Shown: piece by piece, positions 1 through 8,597 of the stretch
Position numbering within the stretch: the stretch's first letter is position 1
How the letters are laid out: each line of letters starts with the position of its first letter
Origin: Pelagibacteraceae bacterium AG-349-L17
GTDB lineage: Bacteria; Pseudomonadota; Alphaproteobacteria; Pelagibacterales; Pelagibacteraceae
Direction of reading: 5' to 3'
DNA length: 64,000 nt
Assembly (NCBI GenBank): GCA_003278805.1
Contig: QCDC01000001.1
Coordinates: 1-64,000 of the forward strand
Position numbers and translations under genes: made by a program
Notes under the pieces: generated by a model
Told to the model about the DNA's origin: nothing
The model's database searches: none
Seen by the model: only the letters and a program-made list of their open reading frames with translations

Positions 1-381
1 GCCTACAAACTTCATTACTGGGTTGAACGAAAGTTCAAAATTGATGATGCAGTTGGTGCAGTAGCCGTACATGGTTATGCTGGTTTTGTAGGGCTTGTAA
101 TTTGTGGATTCGTCTTAAATGGTTATCCTTCATCTGGGTACAGTGTTGGAGCTATGTTTGATGGAACAACTTATGCAACAATTAATCCATTAGGACAATT
201 TATTGGAGCAATAATAATGTTCTTTGTTTTAGGATTAATACCTGGCTATATCATCGCTAAAGTTCTTAATGGTATGGGTAAATTAAGAATCCCGCGAGAA
301 GTTGAAATAGCTGGACTAGACTATGAAATGATGGAAAGTGCTAAAGAAGATGAAAAAGCAGTTTCATCAGCAACCAGGTAA
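1..381 (+). CDS. amt: Ammonium transporter, C-terminal part (cut by window edge)
   Basis: The reading frame is open from base 1, so the 5' end lies outside the window. The visible 126 residues hold the last membrane helices of an Amt/MEP ammonium channel: the motif DDAVGAVAVHGYAGFVG near the start is the conserved family segment with one of the pore histidines, and a hydrophobic helix follows (GAIIMFFVLGLIPGYIIAKVL). The tail is a cytoplasmic, acidic stretch ending in SSATR. It imports ammonium across the inner membrane. Its neighbours (a small membrane protein and a glutamine synthetase family gene) suit nitrogen assimilation. Identity is secure; the full length is unknown. Confidence 0.93.
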   Translation, partial: AYKLHYWVERKFKIDDAVGAVAVHGYAGFVGLVICGFVLNGYPSSGYSVGAMFDGTTYATINPLGQFIGAIIMFFVLGLIPGYIIAKVLNGMGKLRIPREVEIAGLDYEMMESAKEDEKAVSSATR

Positions 382-392
382 AGGAGAAAAAT

Positions 393-623
393 ATGGCAAC
401 AGTATCAAACTGGATAGATCATCTTAATAAACCAGCTGAAGAAGTTGGCGGATCGGTTTATCCTGGAGCTGGATCTAGTGAATTTATACTAGTTCTTTTG
501 TTAATTGCTGTGTGGATAGGATGGACTGTAATTACAAGCAAATCTGAAAATGATGAGCTGAATGCATTATCCAGAAAAAGACACAGTGCTAACGACCATA
601 AAAGTAACATTACTGAGTGGTAA
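393..623 (+). CDS. Small single-pass membrane protein downstream of amt
   Basis: A 76-residue protein that starts 11 bases after the amt stop, behind an AAGGAGAAA ribosome binding site. One hydrophobic segment at about residues 29-47 (EFILVLLLIAVWIGWTVIT) is preceded by a polar, Gly-rich N-terminus and followed by a charged tail, so it is probably a one-helix inner-membrane protein. I do not recognise a family. The good ribosome site, tight spacing to amt and the terminator straight after it say that it is co-transcribed with amt and possibly works with it. The antisense frame at 458-646 is a shadow. Confidence 0.75.
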   Translation: MATVSNWIDHLNKPAEEVGGSVYPGAGSSEFILVLLLIAVWIGWTVITSKSENDELNALSRKRHSANDHKSNITEW

Positions 624-634
624 AATAAAATTTG

Positions 635-662
635 GGCGCTACACAATTGTAGCGCCCTTTTT
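635..662 (+). terminator. Rho-independent terminator after amt operon
   Basis: A perfect 9-bp GC-rich stem (GGGCGCTAC / GTAGCGCCC) with a 6-base loop is followed at once by TTTT. It starts 11 bases after the stop of the small membrane protein, so it ends the amt transcript. Confidence 0.9.
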
Positions 663-672
663 AATGATTTAA

Positions 673-825
673 ATGAGTGAAGACAAAAACGAACAACTTA
701 GACCTAGTAAGATGAGAGGTGTAGCTTTTCCAAAAGCAAAGTACGGAGTAATTCTTGCAATTATCCTGATATTTGTAGTTAATTTTATTTATTATAAAGA
801 AACTATCTTTTCATTTTTCAAATAA
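673..825 (+). CDS. 50-residue putative membrane peptide
   Basis: An ATG at 673 opens a 50-codon frame ending TAA at 823-825. The peptide starts MSEDKNEQLRPSKMRG, then has one hydrophobic helix at about residues 26-41 (VILAIILIFVVNFIYY) and ends KETIFSFFK. A charged N-terminus followed by one helix with flanking Lys residues resembles real small membrane proteins. It fills the gap between the amt terminator and the glutamine synthetase gene, stopping 17 bases before the latter, so the two may be co-transcribed. The ribosome site is weak (only AT-rich sequence upstream). The function is unknown and the call depends on conservation. Confidence 0.5.
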   Translation: MSEDKNEQLRPSKMRGVAFPKAKYGVILAIILIFVVNFIYYKETIFSFFK

Positions 826-842
826 TTGTGGTAGCCTAAGAA

Positions 843-2168
843 ATGGCTAAAAACTTATTTAAAATAGCAAAACAAAAAAAAATAAAATACTTCTTAATAA
901 GTTTTGTTGATCTTTTTGGTGTACTTAGATCAAAACTAGTTCCAGTACATGCTATTAAAGAAATGCAAACTGCTGGAGCAGGATTTGCTGGTTTTGCAGC
1001 ATGGCTAGATATGTCTCCTGCAGATAGTGATATGTTTGGTATTCCAGACCCAGATAGTTTAATTCAATTACCATGGAATAAAGAAGTAGGATGGCTTGCA
1101 TCTGATTTGTGGATGGACGGTAAACCTGTAGAAGCTTCCCCAAGAGTAATGTTAAAAAAACAAATAAAGAAATTAAAAAAACAAAATTTAACAATGAAAT
1201 CAGGTGTAGAATGTGAATACTTTTTAATCTCACCAGATGGAAACTCAATTGCAGATACAAGAGATACTCAATCTAAACCTTGTTACGACCAGTCAGCGTT
1301 AATGAGGAGATATGATTTAATCAAAGAGATTTGTGATTGCATGATTGAAATGGAATGGGGTCCTTATCAGAATGATCATGAGGACGCTAATGGTCAATTT
1401 GAGATGAATTGGGACTATGATGATTGTCTAAAAACTGCAGATAGACATACTTTTTTTAAATATATGGTAAAAACTATTGCTGAAAAACATGGATTAAGAG
1501 CAACCTTTATGCCTAAACCATTTGAGAACCTGACAGGTAATGGCTGTCATGCTCATATTTCGGTTTGGGATGGAAAAAAAAATAAATTTTTAGACAAATC
1601 AGACAAACTTGGATTAAGTAAAATGGCTTATAATTTTTTAGGAGGGGTAATTAAAAATGCTTCTTCATTATCTGCTTTTTTTAATCCAACAATCAATAGC
1701 TATAGAAGAATTAATGCACCTCCAACAAAATCTGGAGCATCATGGTCACCAAGTAGTATATCTTATACAGGAAATAACCGAACTCATATGATAAGAATTC
1801 CAGATCCTGGAAGGTTTGAATTAAGATTGATGGATGGTTCTGCAAATCCTTACTTGTTACAAGCAAGCGTTTTAGCAGCAGGTCTATATGGTTTAAAAAA
1901 TAAAGTTGATCCAGGTGAACCTTTGGATTGTAATATGTATGAAGACCATGCAAAGTATCCTGACTTGCCAAAATTGCCTGATGAACTTACACAATCTTTA
2001 AACTTATTACAAAATAGTAAAGAAATGAATGATGCTTTTGGAAAAGAAACGATCAATAGTTATATAAAACTTAGAAAATCAGAAATTAATGAATTTGATA
2101 ATAAAGAAAATTTCGATAAGTCCAAACCTGTAACTCAATGGGAAAGGCAAAATACATTAGACTGTTAA
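843..2168 (+). CDS. glnT: Glutamine synthetase family protein (GlnT/GmaS type)
   Basis: A 441-residue cytoplasmic ligase of the glutamine synthetase superfamily. The N-terminal beta-grasp domain (about 1-100) is followed by the catalytic domain with metal-ligand motifs ECEY (residues 123-126), GQFEMNW (184-190, Glu187) and NGCHAHISVW (233-242), and a late segment IRIPDPGRFELRLMDGSANPY. The length and the GCHAHIS variant point to the GlnT/gamma-glutamylmethylamide synthetase (GmaS) branch rather than to housekeeping GlnA of about 470 residues. The substrates could be glutamate plus ammonia or plus methylamine; sequence reading cannot separate these. The nearby amt gene fits either. The next gene starts one base after its stop, so the two form an operon. 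Confidence 0.85.
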   Translation: MAKNLFKIAKQKKIKYFLISFVDLFGVLRSKLVPVHAIKEMQTAGAGFAGFAAWLDMSPADSDMFGIPDPDSLIQLPWNKEVGWLASDLWMDGKPVEASPRVMLKKQIKKLKKQNLTMKSGVECEYFLISPDGNSIADTRDTQSKPCYDQSALMRRYDLIKEICDCMIEMEWGPYQNDHEDANGQFEMNWDYDDCLKTADRHTFFKYMVKTIAEKHGLRATFMPKPFENLTGNGCHAHISVWDGKKNKFLDKSDKLGLSKMAYNFLGGVIKNASSLSAFFNPTINSYRRINAPPTKSGASWSPSSISYTGNNRTHMIRIPDPGRFELRLMDGSANPYLLQASVLAAGLYGLKNKVDPGEPLDCNMYEDHAKYPDLPKLPDELTQSLNLLQNSKEMNDAFGKETINSYIKLRKSEINEFDNKENFDKSKPVTQWERQNTLDC

Positions 2169-2169
2169 A

Positions 2170-3303
2170 GTGAAGAGTTTAAAGAGTATTAAGAACTGGA
2201 GACTTTCAAAATCTTTAAAAAATAATAATTTTAGTTTTAAAAGAAATTATGTTTTAAGATTTGTACCTTCATTATTATTAACAAACGCTTTTAAATCAAT
2301 TTCCAGTTGGAAAAATTATAAAGCAACCCCACTATTAAAACTTGATAAATTGCAAAAACATTTAAAAGTAAATAATATTTTTTATAAGGATGAATCTAAA
2401 AGATTTCATTTAAAATCATTTAAAGCTTTGGGCGGAGCTTATGCCGTTGAAAAAATATCTAAAGGAAAAAAAAATATAATCATTTCTTCGGCAACCGCTG
2501 GTAACCATGGAAGATCTGTCGCATGGGGTGCTAAAAGGTTGGGATTAAAATGTAAAATTTTTGTTAGTCAATACGTTAGCAGCACAAGAGTTAAAGAAAT
2601 TAAAAAATTCGGTGCCGAAGTAATAAGAGTTAAAGGAGATTATGAAAATTCACTCAACGAATGTAAAAAGTTATCAAAAAAAAATAATTGGAAAATTGTT
2701 CAAGATGTTTCAACAAAAGAATATAAATTAGTTCCTCAACTTACCATGGCAGGATACTCCATAATGATTAAAGAAATTTCTAAACAAACAAATCAATATA
2801 TAACCCATATTTTCTTACAGGCCGGTGTTGGTGGTATGGCTGCTGGAGTAGTTGCTGGTGTTGCAAAATATTTTAAAAGAATTCCAAAGATAATAATTGT
2901 TGAGCCTGATAGGGCTGATTGTGTTCTTCAAAGCATAAAACATAATAAATTAAAAAAAATAAAAATTAAAAAGCAGAGCATCATGGGTGGTATGTCATGT
3001 AATGAAATGTCATATATCCCCTGGCAAATATTAAAAAAAACAAGCAATTGTTGTGTGTCTGTAAGTGATCGAAATATTGCTAAAACTGTAGCAATGTTAA
3101 AAGACAAAAAACTTAGTAAAAATTCAATAATTGGTGGAGAGTGCTCTGCACCAGGTATTATGAGCCTGGTAGGCGTTTTTAATAATACTAAAACTAAAAA
3201 ACTTATAGAACTTAACGAAAATTCTAATGTTTTGGTAATAGGATGCGAAGGTAATGCAGATGTAAAACTTTACAAACAACTGTTATCTAAAGGCAGAAAA
3301 TAA
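2170..3303 (+). CDS. PLP-dependent lyase, diaminopropionate ammonia-lyase-like
   Basis: A 377-residue fold-type II pyridoxal-phosphate enzyme. The cofactor lysine lies in SFKALGGAYA (Lys85) within KDESKRFHLKSFKALGG, the pattern of 2,3-diaminopropionate ammonia-lyase (YgeX). The substrate loop is SATAGNHGRSVAW (107-119), the phosphate-binding loop is GVGGMAAG, and VEPDRADC follows. That family turns diaminopropionate into pyruvate and ammonia. The start is a GTG one base after the glutamine synthetase stop, so translation is coupled. Threonine dehydratase or another amino-acid deaminase is possible, but the ESKRF and NHGR signatures favour the diaminopropionate group. A released-ammonia role would suit its partner. 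Confidence 0.72.
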   Translation: MKSLKSIKNWRLSKSLKNNNFSFKRNYVLRFVPSLLLTNAFKSISSWKNYKATPLLKLDKLQKHLKVNNIFYKDESKRFHLKSFKALGGAYAVEKISKGKKNIIISSATAGNHGRSVAWGAKRLGLKCKIFVSQYVSSTRVKEIKKFGAEVIRVKGDYENSLNECKKLSKKNNWKIVQDVSTKEYKLVPQLTMAGYSIMIKEISKQTNQYITHIFLQAGVGGMAAGVVAGVAKYFKRIPKIIIVEPDRADCVLQSIKHNKLKKIKIKKQSIMGGMSCNEMSYIPWQILKKTSNCCVSVSDRNIAKTVAMLKDKKLSKNSIIGGECSAPGIMSLVGVFNNTKTKKLIELNENSNVLVIGCEGNADVKLYKQLLSKGRK

Positions 3304-3309
3304 ATTCAC

Positions 3310-4728
3310 ATGAAAAAAAATGCAATATTTTGGATTAGGGAAGATTTTAGAATTGAACATAATCCTGCACTATCTTTTGCCAGTCAAAATCACGATAACG
3401 TAGTTGCATTGTTTATTTATAATAAAACTGATTTTGATAAAAAAAGGGAAGCACAAAAATGGTGGCTATATAAGTCTCTAGAAGAATTTAAATCAGAATT
3501 ATTTAAATATAAAATCAATCTTCAGATATTAGAGGGAGACGAGCTAGATGTATTATCAAAAATTAAAAAAAAAGATAATATTTCTGTCTATTGGAATAAA
3601 ATATATGAACCAGATGTAATTGCTAAAGGTAAAAAAATAAGAGATGCTTTTTTAAAAAATGAAGTTGAGTTCAAATATTTTAAAGGAAATATTCTTAATG
3701 AATTTCAAGAAGTAACTAAAAATGATGGTACACCTTTTAAAGTATTTAGTCCATTCTGGAGAAATGCCGAGGAGAAATATCTTAGTTTACCCCCAAGCAA
3801 AAATTATGTTGTAAAAAAAAAAATTAAATTAATTTCTTTTTTTAAAAATAGTATTGAACCTAAAAACATTTTACCAAAAAAAAATTGGTATAAAAAATTT
3901 GAGAAATATTGGAAGGTTTCTGAAAATGATTCGAAAAAAGTTCTTAACAATTTAATTGAAAAAAAAATTAAAGATTATGGAACAGCTAGAGATTATCCAT
4001 CAATCGAAGGTACATCAAAATTGTCTCCATACATTAAACATGGTCAAATTCACGTGAGTACTATTTGGCAAAAATGTAATGAAATAAAATCAAAAGGAAT
4101 TGGCTATAGGAAATATATTAATGAATTAGGCTGGCGTGAATTTTCACATAGTTTAATTAATTATTTTCCTGAATTTTTAAAAGGCAATTATAGAAAAGAA
4201 TTTGATAAATTTCCATGGGTAAGAAATGAGAAATTTTTGAAGGCATGGAAATCAGGAATGACAGGCTATCCCATTGTGGATGCCGGGATGAGAGAACTAT
4301 ATGAAACAGGATGGATGCATAACAGAATTCGAATGGTTGTTGCTTCCTTTCTTGTAAAACATTTAAGAATTAATTGGACGGAGGGTGAGAAACATTTCAG
4401 AAATTGTTTGTTAGATTTCAACAAAGCAAATAATGTAGCTCAATGGCAATGGGTTGCTGGTTGTGGGGCTGATGCTGCACCTTACTTTAGAATATTTAAT
4501 CCAATTTTGCAGGGAGAAAAATTTGATAAGGAAGGCCTGTATGTTAAAAAATGGGTACCTGAGTTAAACAACGTCCCTAAAAAATTTATTCATAAACCAT
4601 GGGAAATGGAGCTCAAATACCAGGAGGCAATAAAAACTATAATAGGTAAAGATTATCCTAAACCTATTGTGATACATGAAAAAGCGAGAGCTGCGGCTTT
4701 AGAAGCTTTTCAATCACTGAAGAAATAA
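3310..4728 (+). CDS. phrB: Deoxyribodipyrimidine photolyase
   Basis: A 472-residue light-driven DNA repair flavoprotein that splits cyclobutane pyrimidine dimers. The N-terminal Rossmann antenna domain (1-130) begins IFWIREDFRIEHNPAL. The C-terminal helical FAD domain has ARDYPSIEGTSKLSPYIKHG, NELGWREF, DAGMRELYETGWMHNRIRM and NNVAQWQWVAGCGADAAPYF, which are the signature blocks of class I CPD photolyases with the FAD-binding and Trp electron-transfer residues. The length matches the family (about 470). It starts 6 bases after the lyase gene, so it probably belongs to the same transcript. It suits a sunlit surface-water lifestyle. Confidence 0.95.
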   Translation: MKKNAIFWIREDFRIEHNPALSFASQNHDNVVALFIYNKTDFDKKREAQKWWLYKSLEEFKSELFKYKINLQILEGDELDVLSKIKKKDNISVYWNKIYEPDVIAKGKKIRDAFLKNEVEFKYFKGNILNEFQEVTKNDGTPFKVFSPFWRNAEEKYLSLPPSKNYVVKKKIKLISFFKNSIEPKNILPKKNWYKKFEKYWKVSENDSKKVLNNLIEKKIKDYGTARDYPSIEGTSKLSPYIKHGQIHVSTIWQKCNEIKSKGIGYRKYINELGWREFSHSLINYFPEFLKGNYRKEFDKFPWVRNEKFLKAWKSGMTGYPIVDAGMRELYETGWMHNRIRMVVASFLVKHLRINWTEGEKHFRNCLLDFNKANNVAQWQWVAGCGADAAPYFRIFNPILQGEKFDKEGLYVKKWVPELNNVPKKFIHKPWEMELKYQEAIKTIIGKDYPKPIVIHEKARAAALEAFQSLKK

Positions 4729-4733
4729 CCCGT

Positions 4734-5153
4734 TTATTCGCCAATAAAATGGTGAATAATTGTTCTATTTTGGTGCTCTAAACGATGTTCAAATAAAAAT
4801 AAACCCTGCCATGTACCAAGTAATAATTCTCTATCCTTAATACTTAGAGAGATTTGATTATTAGTTAACGCTGATTTGATATGAGCAGGCATATCATCTT
4901 TTCCCTCCGTAGTATGGACATATAGTTTGTTATCCATAGGAGCTAATTTATCAAAATAATTTATTAAATCTGTTTGTACATCTGGATCTGCATTTTCTTG
5001 AACAATTAATGAGGCGCTTGTGTGCTGAATACTTAAATTAAGAATACCATTTTTAAAGTTATTTTGACCAATCCAATGAATTGTATCATTAGTAAATTCA
5101 TATAACTTTTGACCATTTGTCTTAATTTGAAGATTGTAAAATTCTTGTTTCAT
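4734..5153 (-). CDS. yjbQ: YjbQ/UPF0047 family protein
   Basis: A 139-residue cytoplasmic protein of the YjbQ (UPF0047) family, recognised from NLSIQHTSASLIVQENADPDV near residues 41-61 and the C-terminal GTWQGLFLFEHR, which carry the conserved His, Ser and Gln positions. The full length matches the family. Members have been linked to a weak thiamine-phosphate synthase activity, but the true role is unsettled. It is the last gene of an eight-gene minus-strand run; its start ATG shares one base with the stop of zapE. It converges with phrB, leaving only 5 bases between stops. Confidence 0.88.
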   Translation of the reverse strand: MKQEFYNLQIKTNGQKLYEFTNDTIHWIGQNNFKNGILNLSIQHTSASLIVQENADPDVQTDLINYFDKLAPMDNKLYVHTTEGKDDMPAHIKSALTNNQISLSIKDRELLLGTWQGLFLFEHRLEHQNRTIIHHFIGE

Positions 5154-6208
5154 TAATTATACTCATTCGATGTAAGCTCATACAAACGACTAATGGTTCG
5201 TTTAAATGGTTTTTCTAATAATCTTGAAGAGGTAAATTGATTTAAATTTGTATCAGCTGTAACTGCTAATGAAATTTTTTTATCATAAATTACATCTAAC
5301 AAAGTGATAAAACGTTGTTGTTGATTTGAATTTACATCATTAAACTGAGGTATTTGATCTATTACCATAAATTTACAGTTTTTAACTATTTCTAAATAAT
5401 CTTCCGCTCCTAAATTTTGATCACAAAGTTGATTAAAGTCACATCTAACAATTCCCTCATAAAAGTTTTCTATTTTAAATTCTCTTCCCTTTACGTTAAT
5501 TTTTATTGAAGATTGTTTTTTATCCTTTGTTATAGTTCTAAAAAATTTATTAATCTTAAAATTGGTTTCTTGATTAAGTGGAAAAAAATATCTTTGTTTT
5601 TGATTATCATTAGATTTTCTATAATCATCCTCAATTTTTAATTCATACTCGATGGATTGATCTTCCATTATTTTTATAAAAGGTATAAATTGTTCACGTT
5701 GAAGACCTTCTTTATAAAGTTCTGAAATTTTAGTATTTGAAGTAAGAATAATTTTAATATCTTCTTTAAATATTTGTTCAAATAGTTTTCCTAAAATCAT
5801 TGCATCAACAATGTTTGTAACTTGGAACTCATCGAAATAAACTAATGAAGCTTTTGATTTTAAATTTTTGACAAATTGATTGATTACATTTTCTTCATTT
5901 TTTTCTTTTTGCTCATGGACAAAATCATGAAAACCTAACATAAATTCATTAAAATGTTTTTTTAATTTTTTTTCTTCAAGATGATCATAAAAGAGGTTTA
6001 AAATCATTGTTTTACCAACCCCTACACCACCATATAAATAAAATCCTTTTTTAGTTTTTTGTTTGGAAAATAATTTTGAAAAAAATGATTTGTAATTACT
6101 ATTATGGTAATCTTCTAATTTTTTAATAACTTTGATTTGATAAGGATTAACTTCTAAATTTTGATTTTCACAATAAGATATGAATTCTTTTTCAAATTTT
6201 TTTGGCAT
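5153..6208 (-). CDS. zapE: ZapE/AFG1-type ATPase
   Basis: A 351-residue AAA-type ATPase of the ZapE (YhcM)/AFG1 family, linked in E. coli to Z-ring constriction at division. The Walker A GGVGVGKT is at residues 60-67, Walker B is LVYFDEF near 130, the sensor-1 stretch LTSNTKISELYKEGLQRE follows, and the C-terminal DYLEIVKNCKFMVIDQIPQ is also typical. The ATG at 6208 is chosen over a TTG one codon upstream because it gives the TGATG one-base overlap with the upstream cupin-like gene, a normal coupled arrangement here. Length agrees with alphaproteobacterial members. Confidence 0.92.
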   Translation of the reverse strand: MPKKFEKEFISYCENQNLEVNPYQIKVIKKLEDYHNSNYKSFFSKLFSKQKTKKGFYLYGGVGVGKTMILNLFYDHLEEKKLKKHFNEFMLGFHDFVHEQKEKNEENVINQFVKNLKSKASLVYFDEFQVTNIVDAMILGKLFEQIFKEDIKIILTSNTKISELYKEGLQREQFIPFIKIMEDQSIEYELKIEDDYRKSNDNQKQRYFFPLNQETNFKINKFFRTITKDKKQSSIKINVKGREFKIENFYEGIVRCDFNQLCDQNLGAEDYLEIVKNCKFMVIDQIPQFNDVNSNQQQRFITLLDVIYDKKISLAVTADTNLNQFTSSRLLEKPFKRTISRLYELTSNEYN

Positions 6209-6639
6209 CAATTTTTTTTAGTTTTAAAGTCAATACCATACTCTGATCTTGGCCCTTTCCTTAGCCCGAATGGACCTGAGATAAATAAAGTTAATGGTTT
6301 AGTTCCTGGTTCCAAATCTACTCTATGCAAATTATTTGCTGATCTAAAACCAATATACCCTGGTGGGCGCCAAAACTTGCCAGTGCTTAATGTTTCCCAA
6401 TAACCGCCTCTTAAAATTATAGTGATATAAGGAAATGTGTGATTATGAACTCCTTCTCCATGGTCATCTGCTAGCATCTCATGAATTAATATATTGAATG
6501 GAAACCATTTAGGTCGATACCTCATCAAAACATAGTAACGGTTCATCCAAGGCTTTGCCTCTTTAAAATTTGGATGTGAAGGTCCTCTATCTAATACAAC
6601 TTTTTTTCTTCCAATTTTTTCTAGAAATTTTAGTAACAT
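6208..6639 (-). CDS. Cupin-like small protein of unknown function
   Basis: A 143-residue soluble protein with a beta-rich, cupin-like core. The stretch GEGVHNHTFPYITIILRGGY (61-80) resembles cupin motif 1 with two candidate metal ligands (His65, His67), and RPPGYIGFRSANNLHRVDL gives a motif-2-like PPG and His105. The usual Glu of motif 1 is absent. No signal peptide or membrane helix is visible. It lies between bamB and zapE with one-base overlaps on both sides, so it is co-translated with cell-envelope and division genes. The function is not recognised; a metal-dependent oxygenase or a non-catalytic sensor are both possible. Confidence 0.7.
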   Translation of the reverse strand: MLLKFLEKIGRKKVVLDRGPSHPNFKEAKPWMNRYYVLMRYRPKWFPFNILIHEMLADDHGEGVHNHTFPYITIILRGGYWETLSTGKFWRPPGYIGFRSANNLHRVDLEPGTKPLTLFISGPFGLRKGPRSEYGIDFKTKKN

Positions 6640-7952
6640 TAATTAAGTCTAATGATTGCACTATTTTTAACTACAAATAGTTTTTCATCAAAAAACACTG
6701 GTTTTAATATTTTTTCATTATCAATTTTTAAAGTAGAAATAGTTTTTCCATTGGCTATATCAACTACCAATAATCTGCCATTGTTTGTTGAAAGATAAAT
6801 ATTGTCTCTTCCAAGAATAAATCCTGTAGGTTTAATTAAATTACGTTTTTTTAATTTAAAATTATTAAATATATCGGTAACCCTTATTATGCTTCCTTTA
6901 TTCTTATCAATTAAAAATAGATAGCCTTCTAAAGATATTGTAAATAAGATATTTCCTATGATTATTGGTCTTAGGTTAGAATTTATTTTTGTTTCCCAAT
7001 TAAAATTTCCACTATCAATATCTATTGAAAAAAATTGATTCTGGTTATTAGAAAAGTAAAGTGATTTATTATCTGTAACGATATCAGAAGTTTCTAATGA
7101 AAATGACGACTCATAAATTAACGTATTTTGTGTGGGAAGTTGCCATAATAATTGACCAGTATTTAAATCAACTGCACTTATATCCCCAATTGAGTTATTA
7201 AAATAAACAATATCTTTCACAATAACAATTGATAGTTTTTTTTGTGATCTTATCAAAGAATTTTGTGTTTTTACGCTCCATAATTCATCACCATTTTTTA
7301 AAGAGAAACATCTAAGTGTGTTAGAAAAATCGATTGTAAAAAATTTATCCTTATATATTTTGATCTGAGAATTGAAAGGCGCAACATTTCTTTTTGACCA
7401 AATTAGTTCACCAGTTTCAATATTTAACATATAATATTTTGCTAAATTGTCTGTTGTAATCAAATATTTTTCATTATTTGAAAATTGCAAAATAGGTTTT
7501 AATTTTTTTTCAGCTTTAGAGTAGTAGTTTTTTTTCCATTGTAACTTTGAATCTTCATTAAATTTTAAAATATTACCCTTGTTATCAAAAAAAATTAAAC
7601 TTTTATTATGAAAAACGATTTCAGGTTCATATTGATAGAAATTTTTAATTTTCGAAAATTTATATCTAGATAAAGTTTCAAGCTTCCCATTAAAATTTAC
7701 CCTACCATTGTTGTTAGTTAAATAATCTATTTGTTTATTTGTATTAAAATTTCCTTCAACTTTTATTTTAAGATTTTGATTAAACTCTTTTTCATACACT
7801 GAACTTTTCTTAAGAATTTCCTCAGACTTAGATGTGTTTATATTTTTTGTGTCTTCATTAAGTGTTTCTGATGTTGACCAAAATTTAGAATTTTTGTTTA
7901 GTGAACATCCTGTTAAAAAAATTAAAACAAATAAAAATAAAATCTTATTCAC
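6639..7952 (-). CDS. bamB: BamB-like outer-membrane assembly lipoprotein
   Basis: A 437-residue lipoprotein. The signal peptide MNKILFLFVLIFLTGC ends in a lipobox with Cys16 as the lipidation site. The rest is a chain of PQQ-type beta-propeller repeats with recurring patterns such as NIETGELIW, DLNTGQLLWQLP, DIDSGNFNWETKI and LIDKNKGSIIRV, as in BamB (YfgL), a subunit of the BAM complex that inserts beta-barrel proteins into the outer membrane. An insertion of about 70 low-complexity residues precedes the propeller. It overlaps the upstream yfgM-like gene by 8 bases, and this yfgM-bamB pairing is conserved in many proteobacteria, which supports the assignment. Confidence 0.88.
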   Translation of the reverse strand: MNKILFLFVLIFLTGCSLNKNSKFWSTSETLNEDTKNINTSKSEEILKKSSVYEKEFNQNLKIKVEGNFNTNKQIDYLTNNNGRVNFNGKLETLSRYKFSKIKNFYQYEPEIVFHNKSLIFFDNKGNILKFNEDSKLQWKKNYYSKAEKKLKPILQFSNNEKYLITTDNLAKYYMLNIETGELIWSKRNVAPFNSQIKIYKDKFFTIDFSNTLRCFSLKNGDELWSVKTQNSLIRSQKKLSIVIVKDIVYFNNSIGDISAVDLNTGQLLWQLPTQNTLIYESSFSLETSDIVTDNKSLYFSNNQNQFFSIDIDSGNFNWETKINSNLRPIIIGNILFTISLEGYLFLIDKNKGSIIRVTDIFNNFKLKKRNLIKPTGFILGRDNIYLSTNNGRLLVVDIANGKTISTLKIDNEKILKPVFFDEKLFVVKNSAIIRLN

Positions 7953-8595
7953 TAAAATCTCTATTTAATCTCTTTTGAACTTCTTTTTTTATATCAGGAT
8001 TAGTATTTTCTGAGGCAATAATTTTTTCATAAAACTCTTTAGCTTTTTGTTTCTGGTTTTTTGAAAAATAATACTCACCCATTAAGTATAAAGCGTGTGA
8101 TTTCCATACACTTTCAGAGTTTATTAATGGATTTAAAATATTTAATAAATCATTCTCCTTATCATCTATTTCAGCTGCATAAAATAAAGCTTTTTTATAG
8201 ATAACTAAATTTTTAATTTCTTTATCGAGAGATGTGTCATTAATAATTGTTTTAAACAAATTAAACACAACTTTTTTATCTGAAACTAAATCATTATCGA
8301 TGATAAAATATAATGATAATGGAGAATAAGTTGGATCTTTTTTGCCTATAATTTCAATTAATTTATTTGCAGTTTCTTCTTTTGAATTTTCTGAGTACTC
8401 TATAATTATTGAATTATAATTGTCTGAAATTTCTTTTTTTTTGTTTGTTAAGTATTTGTCAAAGCCATAAACAGCTGTCACAATAATTACTAAAATTATT
8501 ATTCCAAATATTATTTTATTTTTATTGTTAATAAAAAAATTTCTTATTTTTTCGTTTCTAGCATTTGCGTTTATAATTGATAATTCTTCATCCAT
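7945..8595 (-). CDS. YfgM-like membrane-anchored TPR protein
   Basis: A 216-residue protein with a short cytoplasmic N-terminus, one membrane helix at about residues 28-46 (IIFGIIILVIIVTAVYGF) and an exported helical domain with TPR character, for example SHALYLMGEYYFSKNQKQKAKEFYEKII near 165-192. This architecture matches YfgM (TPR_21 family), an inner-membrane protein with periplasmic chaperone roles near the Sec translocon. The position directly before bamB is the conserved gene order. It overlaps bamB by 8 bases and is 2 bases from acnA. Confidence 0.8.
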   Translation of the reverse strand: MDEELSIINANARNEKIRNFFINNKNKIIFGIIILVIIVTAVYGFDKYLTNKKKEISDNYNSIIIEYSENSKEETANKLIEIIGKKDPTYSPLSLYFIIDNDLVSDKKVVFNLFKTIINDTSLDKEIKNLVIYKKALFYAAEIDDKENDLLNILNPLINSESVWKSHALYLMGEYYFSKNQKQKAKEFYEKIIASENTNPDIKKEVQKRLNRDFSE

Positions 8596-8597
8596 AA

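Noticed and set aside
955-1260. 101-codon minus-strand open frame, hydrophobic
   Set aside because: Antisense to the glutamine synthetase family gene; the leucine-rich translation arises from the complementary codons.
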